Positions 1 to 8,004 are shown, counted from the first letter of the stretch. The stretch is DNA of 14,164 nt from an uncultured Cloacibacillus sp. (GCA_934511335.1 CAKSWL010000030.1:1-14164); one strand, 5' to 3'. The notes: generated by a model from the sequence alone, not told the origin. Program-made: numbers and translations.

Positions 1-219
1 CCCCCTTACAATTTGCCGGCGCGCCGGAAGGCAAAAGCGTCCGCAGTTTTTATTATCGGCCGCAAGCGGCGCATGTCTTTAAATGCAGAACCATTTTTAG
101 ATTGCAGCATCACGCTGCGGGCTTCACAAGCGTAATCACTGACGAAAACAAGGTAAATTGTTGGTTTAACATACATATATTAAACTAACAGCAAATAAAA
201 AAACAAATAGCAAAGACAA

Positions 220-248
220 TAGAAACCGCGGTAAATTTATGCTACAAT
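220..248 (+). promoter_or_regulatory. Candidate sigma-70-type promoter with extended -10
   Basis: TAGAAA at 220-225 (4 of 6 to the -35 consensus) is separated by 17 bases from TACAAT at 243-248, which is preceded by TG in the extended -10 position. A Shine-Dalgarno-like TAAGGAG follows at 255-261. The motif set is coherent, but the region is AT-rich and chance matches are more likely there. The first clear gene downstream begins only at 624, so this would give a long 5' leader or serve the short frame at 269. Confidence 0.4.
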
Positions 249-268
249 TACTTTTAAGGAGTGTGATA

Positions 269-298
269 TTGGATTTGTTTGATACTTATTTAGAATAA
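269..298 (+). other. Nine-codon open frame with Shine-Dalgarno, possible leader peptide or gene stub
   Basis: TAAGGAG at 255-261 is followed after 7 bases by a TTG start at 269 and a frame reading as MDLFDTYLE, ending at TAA 296-298 with a second TAA directly after. It sits just behind the promoter candidate at 220-248. It could be a leader peptide, the stub of a gene whose body is lost, or chance. No run of one amino acid suggests classic attenuation, and no attenuator hairpin with T-tract follows. Confidence 0.2.
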
Positions 299-623
299 TA
301 AAGTATTCAAATTATTAATTATAAGCATCTGCATCGAACTATTTTTATGGTTTCCTCATCAGTTTGAGTTAAGGAAAGGCTGATCAATTGAAAATCAGCC
401 GGAATAATAACCAACGTAAGTCCCGCTGACCAGATATGTCAGGCACTGAACGGTCAGCTCGAAAGCGTCGTGCAAGGTCTATATCGATACGCCTTGCGCG
501 ATGGTTGTGGTATGGCCGTGACGCGAATGGCGCATATGATCAGCGGCTCCATAACATTTATGAGAGATTTTGAGGCTTGAAAATAAAGCAGCAAAAACTA
601 AATTTAAGGAGATGAGGGTCAGT

Positions 624-2714
624 ATGGGGAAGTTGTTAAGGCAAATTGTTTTTGTGGTGCTAATGGGTGCGCTGGTCGCAGCCAGCGGCGGCTGTGGTGG
701 AAGTGATTCGCCTAGTAATATTGTGAATGTGGATGGCGCCGATCTTCCAAAAGATCCAACTAATTGGACTGCCTCAGAAAAATCAGCTTGGATAAAACAG
801 GGAACTCTTCTGTTGGACCAGATCGTCTCTACGGAATTTAGAGGCAGAATGACAGGAGACATAGGTTACGAACGGGCAGCAATATGGGCCGCGGCAAACT
901 TTAAAGCCTGGGGACTCGAGCCTCTGGAGGGCAGTTACTTTCAAGATTTCGAAATTTCTTATAGTATGCCCGTCAACAAATCGCCTGTGATCAAGATTCT
1001 AGTTGACGGAGAGGTATGGAAATCTACCGCAAACGGCGATTATATCGATGATGAATTTGTCAAAGATATTCTGTCCGCCCATGGCACCAATACAGGAACG
1101 GTCAGAGGTAAATTGACTTTCCTCGGCTATGGTATTGATGCTACCAAAGATAATGTTTATGCTAATACAGAGTTCAAACATATCAATCCAGCAACTGTGT
1201 ACCGCAACGATTTTAACGAATATGTGGGACTGACGTGGGATTCCGGAGCAGACCCCGCTAACGACGCTCCCAATAAGACTCATCTGGACGTCGCCAACCG
1301 TGTTGTGATCTTTAGGAACGGTACCCCCAATTCTTTAAGTAATGTGGATTACCGACCGACGCCAATCATAGGCGGCGCCCTTCAGCCTGAGGAATATAAA
1401 TACACCGTGGGCAATGACTGGATACGGCATGACGAACATTATATCAAAATCGGAGTTGCCAGGCAGAGGAACGCCGCGGGCTTGCTTTACAACCAAATGG
1501 TTGCCAACCCCAACATTCGCTATCAACCTCCGGTGGGCGATAATATCTTCCAAATAGCCATGGTTGGCAGTATCGGCCGCAATACAAAAGACGGTACTTT
1601 AAGTGAAACCACATACACCAATGGTACCGGCGATAGCAAATTACTAAACGACCTCTTTGCAAAACAGCTTGAGATTGAGGAGGCTTCCGGAGGCACAAAG
1701 CACGTCCTTACAGACCTCATTACCCGCGCGAAAGCTGTTAAGAGCCCCAATCCGGGCGGCGGCCCCGTCCGTACCGTGCCGATGAAAAATTTCGGCGACG
1801 GGAAAGGGGAGGTGCCGGACTATCCGCAGTTCCTTTACCAGGCTACGTCAGATCTTTTTAAAGGCCCTGACAGCACAATAGGTGCGGCGAACAGCCCGTA
1901 TGACAAAAGCTATGACGCATCGATCGCAACAAATTCTTTCAATTTTGATGATCGTATCGAGATTGAAATTACTACAGAAGCACAGAGCTGTGCAGATGCG
2001 AAAGGCATGAATGTTGTTGGCGTAGTCAAAGGAAGCGAATTCCCAGACGAGTATGTGATCTACATGACCCACTTCGACCACTGCGGCTTCGCAGGCCCAT
2101 ATATGACCGCCGGCGCAGCCGACAACGGAGGCGGCAGTACGGCAAATATGATTGCGGCCCGCTACGCCGCCATGATGGCGGCCTCAGGAAACAGGCCCAA
2201 GCGCAGCTTGGTCTTTATTCTCGACGGGGCAGAAGAATCAGGCATGAACGGTGCGAAGAAAGCCGCCGCATGGTTTGCTTCCAAGGGCAGGGAAAAAGTT
2301 AAGGGCGTATTCCACACAGACTCTACTTTAGGCAAAGGAAACGGTATCATCACACTTACAACCAGCATGTCGGCTGGCTTAGCCCCGCTTGTAAATGAAC
2401 TTCTGGATTCCAGCCAAGGCAGGCATCACCCTTGGGGACAGGACGCTTCTGACATTGCCCCCGGAGCTACTATCACAATGAACACTCCGACGAGCACTGG
2501 ACAGCCCAAATATATCGGACGTCCCAGAACTGATACCGCGGCATGGCAGGATGCAGATATGCCGGTAGTGATCAATGTCTCCGCCCGTGAGCAGGAGAGC
2601 ACGTCGTCGCTGTATCATGCCCCATACAACGACCGGAATTATGTGTCCGATCGCTTGTTGGCTATTTTAGGTATAGCAACCGCTAATAATATGTATACAG
2701 TGGCTAATAGATAG
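624..2714 (+). CDS. Secreted M28-family zinc peptidase, probable lipoprotein
   Basis: A 696-residue protein of the M28 (aminopeptidase Y/glutamate carboxypeptidase-like) group, co-catalytic two-zinc exopeptidases that act outside the cytoplasm. The M28 domain is C-terminal, about residues 460-695. Visible zinc and catalytic positions: H483 and D485 in THFDH, D500 in GAADNGGG, E537-E538 in AEESG, D566 in HTDS and H665 in YHAPYND. Residues about 210-310 contain VVIFRNG and AAGLLYN, which resemble a PA insert domain. The N-terminus has a basic start, a hydrophobic core and Cys24 in ASGGC, a weak lipobox because Ser rather than Leu is at -3. I chose ATG 624 because GAGG at 615-618 sits 5 bases upstream; a TTG at 570 in frame would add 18 charged residues ahead of the signal peptide. 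Base composition is lower in GC than the genes after 3387. It stands alone and ends at a strong hairpin. The family is sure; the substrate is unknown. Confidence 0.88.
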   Translation: MGKLLRQIVFVVLMGALVAASGGCGGSDSPSNIVNVDGADLPKDPTNWTASEKSAWIKQGTLLLDQIVSTEFRGRMTGDIGYERAAIWAAANFKAWGLEPLEGSYFQDFEISYSMPVNKSPVIKILVDGEVWKSTANGDYIDDEFVKDILSAHGTNTGTVRGKLTFLGYGIDATKDNVYANTEFKHINPATVYRNDFNEYVGLTWDSGADPANDAPNKTHLDVANRVVIFRNGTPNSLSNVDYRPTPIIGGALQPEEYKYTVGNDWIRHDEHYIKIGVARQRNAAGLLYNQMVANPNIRYQPPVGDNIFQIAMVGSIGRNTKDGTLSETTYTNGTGDSKLLNDLFAKQLEIEEASGGTKHVLTDLITRAKAVKSPNPGGGPVRTVPMKNFGDGKGEVPDYPQFLYQATSDLFKGPDSTIGAANSPYDKSYDASIATNSFNFDDRIEIEITTEAQSCADAKGMNVVGVVKGSEFPDEYVIYMTHFDHCGFAGPYMTAGAADNGGGSTANMIAARYAAMMAASGNRPKRSLVFILDGAEESGMNGAKKAAAWFASKGREKVKGVFHTDSTLGKGNGIITLTTSMSAGLAPLVNELLDSSQGRHHPWGQDASDIAPGATITMNTPTSTGQPKYIGRPRTDTAAWQDADMPVVINVSAREQESTSSLYHAPYNDRNYVSDRLLAILGIATANNMYTVANR

Positions 2715-2729
2715 CCAGAATTCTCTGCG

Positions 2730-2769
2730 ATGTGAAACGAGGGCGTATTTCTACGCCCTCGTTTCACAT
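2730..2769 (+). terminator. Perfect 18-bp hairpin after the peptidase gene
   Basis: The arms at 2730-2747 and 2752-2769 are perfectly complementary around the loop TTTC. It starts 15 bases after the peptidase stop. The downstream T run is short (TTTT at 2769-2772), so it is a moderate intrinsic terminator for the plus strand. The minus-strand side has no T-tract. The truncated dehydrogenase frame on the minus strand ends inside the right arm. Confidence 0.7.
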
Positions 2770-3090
2770 TTTAAAGGCGACATTGGGGTGCGCGGACAAA
2801 TATTCGGACTCGGCGGCGGCGATCATCCCGTGGGTGTCGCAGTCGGAGACAAAATCCGGATGCTCCGCCTCAAAACGCCCCAGCTCGCCGTTCATGATGA
2901 GAAGCGCGCCCAAGTCGAGTCCGCGCGGGTTCATCATCGTGCCTTTGCTGCGCGTGCAGACGCCGGCAACAAGCACACGGCAGCCATATTCATCCCGCAG
3001 CTCGCGCTCTTTTTCCAGCAGCAGCCGCGCAAAACGCACACCGACGTTGCCGAATCCAGCCATGCATATTTTTATCGTCTTTTTCACCAT
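2764..3090 (-). pseudogene. Truncated homoserine dehydrogenase-like gene, N-terminal fragment
   Basis: The 108-residue frame starts at ATG 3090, with GGGAGAG a few bases upstream, and encodes the N-terminal Rossmann part of a homoserine dehydrogenase-like NAD(P)-dependent oxidoreductase: MAGFGNVGVRFARLLLEK is the dinucleotide-binding turn, and VAGVCTRSKG with NPRGLDLG follows as in that family. Members are normally well over 300 residues, with the catalytic and dimerisation part after this segment; here everything beyond about residue 90-108 is missing and the frame stops in the terminator hairpin of the peptidase gene. The last 20 or so residues no longer look like the family. An enzyme without its catalytic domain should be inactive. 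An in-frame ATG at 3162 gives a longer N-terminus without family features. The alternative of a stand-alone small Rossmann protein seems unlikely. Confidence 0.72.
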
Positions 3091-3323
3091 GGACTCTCCC
3101 TTCCATTGCAATTGATCAAACCGGCGGTTATATTGTGCATCAACATCCGCCGCCCGCCGCAAAATACGCCGGTAGAAATGTTAAGCATAAAAACGCCGAG
3201 GCAAACGGCCAGAGCCGGCAGGCGGTGATCTTATCCGCATTACAAAACAAAAATCGGGAAAATATGAGCTCTTCGAAAATTGTAAGCCAGCGGCTCAATA
3301 TGTGTAAAAATTTTTCACCCCTC

Positions 3324-3353
3324 TTGTATCATTCGCGGCGCTGGCAGTATAAT
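3324..3353 (+). promoter_or_regulatory. Candidate promoter of the ABC importer operon
   Basis: A perfect -10 TATAAT lies at 3348-3353, 34 bases before the start codon at 3387. TTGTAT at 3324-3329 is a weak -35 with 18-base spacing. Between -10 and start is an AT-rich stretch with AATATCATTT that loosely recalls half of a Fur box, but I cannot call an iron-responsive operator from it. No cobalamin-riboswitch core is visible in the 296 bases between 3090 and 3387. Confidence 0.5.
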
Positions 3354-3386
3354 TGCAACTCAATATCATTTAATGGAGGCGTTTGC

Positions 3387-4460
3387 ATGAAAAACAAAGT
3401 TCTTCGCTCGTTCCTGTTTGCGGCCCGTACCCTTTTTGCGGCCGCTTCGGCCTTCGCCGCCGGTATTCCGGCCGATAAACGTGTCGTCGTCGACCAGCTT
3501 GGGCGCGGCGTCGTCATACCGCAGAGGGTGGAACGCGTCGTCTGCCTTATGCACCATGCGCTCGACATCACCCTGGAGCTGCAAGCCGGAGACCGTCTGG
3601 CCGGCATCATGAAAAACTGGGAAGGGCTGCTGTTTCCCGGAATAGCCGATATCTATCCGCCGATAAAAAAATTGCCGCAGGTCGGCACCCTCACCGAGGT
3701 CAATATGGAGGAGCTGCTGAAGACGAATCCTGATCTCGTCATCGTAACGCATTACTTCCCGCAGGAGACGCTGAAAAAAATTGAAGCGGCCGGCGTCCCG
3801 GTGGTCGCGGTCTCGCTCTATCAGGCGGAGTTCGAGGAGGCTTCAAAGCTGAACCCCAAGCTCAAAGAGCCCGACAGGGCTTACACCATCGGCATGAAGA
3901 TGGGCATCAATCTGCTCGGCGAGATCTACGGCAAGGAGAAAGAGGCCCAGAGGCTCAACGAATTTGTCACGGAAAAACGTGCGATCGTCAAAGACAGGCT
4001 CTCGGCAATCACGGAAAACAAGAAAATAACCTGCTACATGGCCAACCCGGACCTTCATACCTACGGCAGCGGCAAATATGTCGGCGTGGTCATGAACCGC
4101 GCCGGCGGCATCAATGTCGCGCGCGACATTTCCGGCTTCAAGGCCGTCAATATGGAACAGATACTCAAATGGGACCCGCAGGTGATCTTCGTGCAGGACC
4201 GCTACGCCGCGAAGGTGGCGCCCGAGATTACGAAGGGCGCGGCCTGGGCTCCCATCAAGGCCGTTAAGGACCGCAGAGTTTATGTCACGCCCGAGTATGT
4301 GAAACCCTGGGGACACCCCTGCCCCGAGTCGATGGCGCTCGGCGAGCTTTGGATGGCAAAAAAGCTCTATCCAGAGCGTTTCAAAGACGTTGATATCGAC
4401 AAAATAGTACAAGAATTTTACATGACCTTTTACGGCGTGCCTTACAAAGGAAAGCATTAA
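3387..4460 (+). CDS. Periplasmic binding protein of an iron-chelate/corrinoid-type ABC importer
   Basis: A 357-residue class III (FecB/BtuF/FhuD-type, Peripla_BP_2) solute-binding protein that should capture a metal chelate, heme or corrinoid in the periplasm and deliver it to the permease encoded next. Start ATG 3387 has TGGAGG at 3374-3379. Residues 1-24 form a signal peptide with likely cleavage after AFA (24); there is no lipobox Cys, so the protein is probably soluble in a periplasm. The hydrophobic core is interrupted by Arg14, which is unusual. Family landmarks are RVERVVCL near residue 50, the LLKTNPDLVIV segment of lobe 1, the middle helix, and IFVQDR with WAPIKAVKDRRVY in lobe 2, followed by a FYGVPY tail. 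Its stop shares one base with the permease start. The substrate cannot be read from the sequence. Confidence 0.9.
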   Translation: MKNKVLRSFLFAARTLFAAASAFAAGIPADKRVVVDQLGRGVVIPQRVERVVCLMHHALDITLELQAGDRLAGIMKNWEGLLFPGIADIYPPIKKLPQVGTLTEVNMEELLKTNPDLVIVTHYFPQETLKKIEAAGVPVVAVSLYQAEFEEASKLNPKLKEPDRAYTIGMKMGINLLGEIYGKEKEAQRLNEFVTEKRAIVKDRLSAITENKKITCYMANPDLHTYGSGKYVGVVMNRAGGINVARDISGFKAVNMEQILKWDPQVIFVQDRYAAKVAPEITKGAAWAPIKAVKDRRVYVTPEYVKPWGHPCPESMALGELWMAKKLYPERFKDVDIDKIVQEFYMTFYGVPYKGKH

Positions 4461-5488
4461 TGCCGCCGCTGAAAAACGACAAGAGGGAGTTCATGATCGA
4501 GGGAGGGCTGGCGCTGGCCGTTCCCGCCTCTTTTGTTATTTCGCTGTTCATCGGGCGTTATGGCATACCAGCGGAAACGCTCTGCAAGATGCTGCTCTCG
4601 GCCCTCCTTCCACTGGAAAAGACCTGGCCGCAGACGATGGAGACGGTATTCTTTCAGATACGGCTGCCGCGCATTACCGCCGCCTTCTTCGTCGGTGCAT
4701 CGCTGGCGGTCTCCGGCGCGATATTCCAGGGTATCTTTAAGAACCCGCTCGTATCGCCTGATATTTTGGGCGTCTCGTATGGGGCGGGATTTGGCGCGGC
4801 GCTCGCGATCCTGCTGACCAACGGCGGCTGTTATCTGCAGGCCTCCGCCATATTTTTTGGAATGCTCGCCGTCTTCGCCGCGTACTCGATGGCGCGCCTC
4901 TTTAAAGGCGCGCCCGTGCTGGTGCTCGTTCTTTCGGGAATCATCGTGGGCGCGTTTTTTCAGGCGCTGCTATCCTCGCTGAAATATGTCGCCGACCCCC
5001 ATGATAAGCTGCCCTCGATAATATTCTGGCTCATGGGCTCGCTTTCGCGCGTCAGCGCGGATGACCTCTTCTGGACGATACCAGCATTCATCGCGGGAAT
5101 AGGAGCGCTCTATCTCTGTCGTTGGCGCATTAATCTTCTGACGCTGGGTGACGAGGAGGCGCGCACCCTCGGCGTTAACACGACGCTTGAGCGGGGGGCC
5201 ACGATATTCGCCTGCACCCTGCTCTCCTGCCTCGCGGTCTGCCTTGCGGGCACGGTAAGCTGGGTCGGGCTTGTCATTCCTCATGTGGGACGCCTGCTCG
5301 TCGGCTCCGACTACCGCCGCCTGCTTCCCGCCTGCATTTCGCTCGGCGGCATCTATCTCATTCTGGTCGACAACGCGGCGCGCACCATAACAATGAACGA
5401 AATCCCCCTCGGCATCCTCACCTCGCTCATCGGCGCGCCCTTCTTCGCGGTGCTCCTCATGCGGCGGCGGGCGGGGTGGCAGGGATGA
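4460..5488 (+). CDS. FecCD-type ABC importer permease
   Basis: A 342-residue inner-membrane permease of the FecCD/BtuC family, the usual length. It is hydrophobic throughout with roughly ten predicted spans. Family landmarks include QIRLPRITAAFFVGASLAVSG near residue 66, QGIFKNPLVSPDILGVSYGA after it, and the coupling-helix region GTVSWVGLVIPHVGRLLVG near residue 262, which contacts the ATPase; the C-terminus has IPLGILTSLIGAPFF. It overlaps the binding-protein stop as TAATG, and AAAGGA lies 7 bases upstream, so translation is coupled. A homodimer is expected because only one permease gene is present. Confidence 0.93.
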   Translation: MPPLKNDKREFMIEGGLALAVPASFVISLFIGRYGIPAETLCKMLLSALLPLEKTWPQTMETVFFQIRLPRITAAFFVGASLAVSGAIFQGIFKNPLVSPDILGVSYGAGFGAALAILLTNGGCYLQASAIFFGMLAVFAAYSMARLFKGAPVLVLVLSGIIVGAFFQALLSSLKYVADPHDKLPSIIFWLMGSLSRVSADDLFWTIPAFIAGIGALYLCRWRINLLTLGDEEARTLGVNTTLERGATIFACTLLSCLAVCLAGTVSWVGLVIPHVGRLLVGSDYRRLLPACISLGGIYLILVDNAARTITMNEIPLGILTSLIGAPFFAVLLMRRRAGWQG

Positions 5489-6264
5489 GGTTACTCGTTG
5501 AAAACCTCTCTTTCGCCTATGGCGGACAGAGAATCTTTGCCGGAATATCCTTCACGCTTGAGGCCGGAGAAGTGCTCTGCCTGCTGGGCCCCAACGGGGC
5601 GGGAAAATCAACGCTGATCAAGTGCCTCGCAGGGATTTTCTCCCCCGCCGCGGGGGATATCCTCGTTGACGGAACAAATATCAGAGCGATGCGCCGCAAG
5701 GAGATCGCGCGCCGCATCGCCTATATCCCGCAGAGCGCGGCACCTACATTCCCCTTGCCGGTACGCGACTTAGCCGCGATGGGGCGCACGCCGCATAAAA
5801 CTTTTTTCGACCAGCCCAACCGCCGGGATTACGAGATGGTTCACGAAGCGCTTGTCAGCCTCGGCATAGAACACCTCGAAAATAAGGACTGCACAGAGCT
5901 TTCCGGCGGCGAGCGGCAGATGGCGCTCTTCGCCTCCGCGATCGTGCAGGAGCCGGAACTGCTGCTGCTTGACGAGCCCACCTCCCACCTCGACTTCGGA
6001 AACCAAATAAGAGTGCTAAAGACGATTAAAAAACTTGCCGCGGAAAAAAATATTGGCGTTATAATGGCGACACACGCTCCCGAACAGGCTTTCCTCGCGG
6101 GAAACCTTGCCGCGCTGCTGAAAGACGGCAGGCTGGAAGCCTGGGGACGGCCGGCCGACATCATTACCGAGGCCGCCGTCGGCGATACCTTCGGGGTACA
6201 TGTAAAAATAATCGACATCGACAAAGAAAGAGGGACAAAGTGCTGCACTGCGCTTTTGGACTGA
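5485..6264 (+). CDS. ATP-binding protein of the iron-chelate/corrinoid-type ABC importer
   Basis: A 259-residue cytoplasmic ATPase of the FecE/BtuD/FhuC type. Walker A is GPNGAGKST at 35-43, the signature is LSGGE at 139-143, Walker B is LLLLDEP ending at 165 and the H-loop histidine is H197 in MATHAPEQ. I chose ATG 5485 because it overlaps the permease stop as ATGA, the usual coupled arrangement; a GTG at 5476 would add three residues. Together with the two preceding genes it makes a complete importer. The next gene follows 10 bases later, with its Shine-Dalgarno overlapping this stop codon. Confidence 0.93.
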   Translation: MRLLVENLSFAYGGQRIFAGISFTLEAGEVLCLLGPNGAGKSTLIKCLAGIFSPAAGDILVDGTNIRAMRRKEIARRIAYIPQSAAPTFPLPVRDLAAMGRTPHKTFFDQPNRRDYEMVHEALVSLGIEHLENKDCTELSGGERQMALFASAIVQEPELLLLDEPTSHLDFGNQIRVLKTIKKLAAEKNIGVIMATHAPEQAFLAGNLAALLKDGRLEAWGRPADIITEAAVGDTFGVHVKIIDIDKERGTKCCTALLD

Positions 6265-6340
6265 GGCCGACTCGATGGTAAATGTAAGACACGTATAAGT
6301 TAAGTGCCTGCTGTCGCCGACGAAGCTCGGCGCGGATTTT

Positions 6341-7069
6341 GTGATAAACCCCTATGTCGGCTGCCCGCACGGCTGTCTTTATTGTTACGCGGCCTGCATC
6401 ATCCGGTCGCGGAGCGGGCGCGGCGAAGCGTGGGGGCAATATCTCGACGTGAAGGAGCCGTCTGCTCCCATCGACCTGGCAAAGGTCTTTCACAAAGAGA
6501 TCCTCATGAGCTCGATGACCGACGCCTACAACCCCTATGAGGAGCGCGCGCAGGCGACGCGCGGCATCCTTCGTTCCCTGCTGCCGGCGCAGCCCAGTAT
6601 CACGATAATCACCAAATCGGCGCTCGTCACGCGCGATATCGATATCTTCAAGGAATTTCCCCGCGTAAAGGTAGTGTTCTCCTTCAGCTCGCTCGACGAC
6701 GGTTTCCGCCGGATAATGGAACCGCACGCCTCCAGTCCGCGAAAGAAGCTCGCCGCGCTTGCCGTGCTGAAAGAGGCAGGCATCGAAACCGGCGTGATGA
6801 CGGCGCCGATCTTTCCCGTAATCACGGACAGCGCGGCAATAATCGAGGCCGCCGCCCCCTATGCCACGGAAATGAACTTCGACACGCTTAATTTCCGCGG
6901 CCAAAACAGAGAGCGTCTCCTCGCGCTGATCGGCACGCTGCGCCCGGAGCTGAACGGCCTCTACGACGAGATTTACCGCCAGGGGCGCCATGACTACTGG
7001 CGCCGGCTGCGAGAAGAGATAGAGCACCACTGCCTTTCGGCGGAGCTAAAGTATCGTATTTTCTTTTGA
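6341..7069 (+). CDS. SplB-like radical SAM protein, 5' end broken by an in-frame stop
   Basis: A radical SAM protein of the SplB/COG1533 group, related to spore photoproduct lyase; most members have no known substrate. The cluster motif is CPHGCLYC (Cx3Cx2C) in NPYVGC..., and TDAYNPYE, TRGIL and ITKSALVTRD are family landmarks. The listed GTG at 6341 gives 242 residues, but it has no Shine-Dalgarno and begins just seven residues before the first cluster cysteine. Family-like sequence continues upstream in the same frame (LLSPTKLGADFVINPYVGC) to an ATG at 6275, which has TGAGG 8 bases before it; the two parts are separated by TAA at 6296-6298, codon 8. With the stop ignored the gene would be 264 codons, near the family norm. 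Either it is a recent pseudogene, or it is made from a weak internal start, or the base is a sequence error. Its Shine-Dalgarno overlaps the ATPase stop, so it belongs to the importer transcript. Confidence 0.75.
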   Translation: MINPYVGCPHGCLYCYAACIIRSRSGRGEAWGQYLDVKEPSAPIDLAKVFHKEILMSSMTDAYNPYEERAQATRGILRSLLPAQPSITIITKSALVTRDIDIFKEFPRVKVVFSFSSLDDGFRRIMEPHASSPRKKLAALAVLKEAGIETGVMTAPIFPVITDSAAIIEAAAPYATEMNFDTLNFRGQNRERLLALIGTLRPELNGLYDEIYRQGRHDYWRRLREEIEHHCLSAELKYRIFF

Positions 7070-7077
7070 TTCGTAAA

Positions 7078-8004
7078 TTAAGAACGCATTTGCGCGGATT
7101 TTTTGCCTCCCGGCTGTACCGAGGTGCAGGCTATCGCAACCAGTATCAACAGGCAGCCGGCGATTTCGTGCGTTAACGGTATTTGGTCGACAAATAGCGC
7201 GGTCAGTCCGACGGCGACGACGATCTCAAGCGTGCAGAGCAGGCTCGCCACTGCGGCGGGGATATATTTCAGCGCCGCGAAGAAAGAGCCGTAGGCAAGC
7301 AGGCTCCCGGTAAGAGATTGCAGGACCATGATCGAAAAGAGCGGCGGAGTGAGGCGGACGAGATCGCCCCAGCCGTAATAAAAGGTTTTGAACAAAAACA
7401 GCAGCACGCCCCCAAAGACGTTTGAATAGAAGAGCAGGCCGAATTCGTTCATCTTGTGGGAGAGCGAGAACCGGCGCGTGACAAGCGCCTGTCCCGACAT
7501 ACCGATGACGGCCAGAAATCCCCAGAAAAGGCCCGGCAGCGATATTGACCGCATCGCCTCCATACTCCCACCCATGCCGATGTAGACGCCGCAAACGATC
7601 AGCAGCCCCGCTATGAGCTGCAGCAAGGTCGGCCTCTCGCGCGTAATGAAAAGCGAGCCTGCGATTGCCGCGAGCGGGAAGGTGTAGTGTATGACAAGCG
7701 CCTCGGCGACGGTAAGGTATTCAAGCGAAGTCAAAAAGCCGCCCCCGGAAAAGGCGACGGAAAGCATACCGGAGATAAGGTAAAATTTCAGCGTTTCACG
7801 ATCAACGCGAAATACCTCAAATCTTCTCATCGCAACAAACCCGGCGCCCACCGAGGTCATCGTGAAGAGCGAGCGGAATACCATGACGGACATCAAATCC
7901 AACCCCGCGGCCGACAGTATCTTAGCAATCGGGCTGATAAGCCCCCAGCAGCTCGCCGCTAAGAGCGCCAAACCGGCCCCGCGCCAATAGTTATTCAATG
8001 CCAT
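7078..8004 (-). CDS. DMT-superfamily (EamA) transporter
   Basis: A 308-residue inner-membrane protein with two EamA repeats, about ten transmembrane helices in all (repeat 1 about residues 8-145, repeat 2 about 155-295). It opens with AASCWGLISPIAKIL and contains the family's ALVIHYTFPLAAI and, near the end of repeat 2, PAAVASLLCTLEIVVA. Such proteins export or exchange amino acids, metabolites or drugs; the substrate is not predictable here. ATG 8004 has GGAGGT at 8011-8016 with 6 bases between. It converges on the radical SAM gene with an 8-base gap and no clear terminator between. Its own upstream region carries an inverted repeat (8046-8117), then the mcrC remnant on the same strand. Confidence 0.9.
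   Translation of the reverse strand: MALNNYWRGAGLALLAASCWGLISPIAKILSAAGLDLMSVMVFRSLFTMTSVGAGFVAMRRFEVFRVDRETLKFYLISGMLSVAFSGGGFLTSLEYLTVAEALVIHYTFPLAAIAGSLFITRERPTLLQLIAGLLIVCGVYIGMGGSMEAMRSISLPGLFWGFLAVIGMSGQALVTRRFSLSHKMNEFGLLFYSNVFGGVLLFLFKTFYYGWGDLVRLTPPLFSIMVLQSLTGSLLAYGSFFAALKYIPAAVASLLCTLEIVVAVGLTALFVDQIPLTHEIAGCLLILVAIACTSVQPGGKKSAQMRS

Larger units (their letters stand above)
1..623. other. AT-rich leader region before the peptidase gene
   Basis: No confident gene. Positions 150-350 are clearly richer in A+T than the rest of the window. A candidate promoter and a nine-codon frame lie at 220-298 (separate entries). A minus-strand frame from an ATG at 176 to a TAA at 6 would encode 56 residues but has no Shine-Dalgarno sequence. 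A plus-strand frame without stops runs from 392 to a TGA near 577 (about 61 residues, no start at its upstream end); it reads fairly protein-like but I do not recognise it, and it may be a gene remnant or chance. Two dyads are visible: GGCTGAT/ATCAGCC at 378-384 and 394-400 with a 9-base loop, and GCTGACC/GGTCAGC at 425-431 and 452-458. Neither has a T-tract, so neither is a convincing terminator. Confidence 0.5.

Noticed and set aside
6..176. Minus-strand frame of 56 codons at the window's left edge
   Set aside because: No Shine-Dalgarno, an AT-rich start, no family I recognise; it may be the tail of something or chance.
392..577. Plus-strand stop-free frame of about 61 codons before the peptidase gene
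   Set aside because: Reads somewhat like protein but has no start at its upstream end and no recognisable family; left as part of the leader region.
3135..3386. Upstream in-frame extension of the binding-protein gene
   Set aside because: The signal peptide and Shine-Dalgarno fix the start at 3387, and the -10 element at 3348 lies inside the extension.
3091..3386. Cobalamin riboswitch upstream of the ABC importer
   Set aside because: No conserved riboswitch core could be found, so the importer's substrate stays open.
3843..4457. Long minus-strand frame of 204 codons opposite the binding-protein gene
   Set aside because: It is an antisense shadow of a well-supported gene in GC-rich DNA, with no domain-like sequence.
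6164..7030. Minus-strand frame of 288 codons opposite the radical SAM gene
   Set aside because: The plus strand carries clear radical SAM motifs; the antisense translation is Arg/His-rich without family features.
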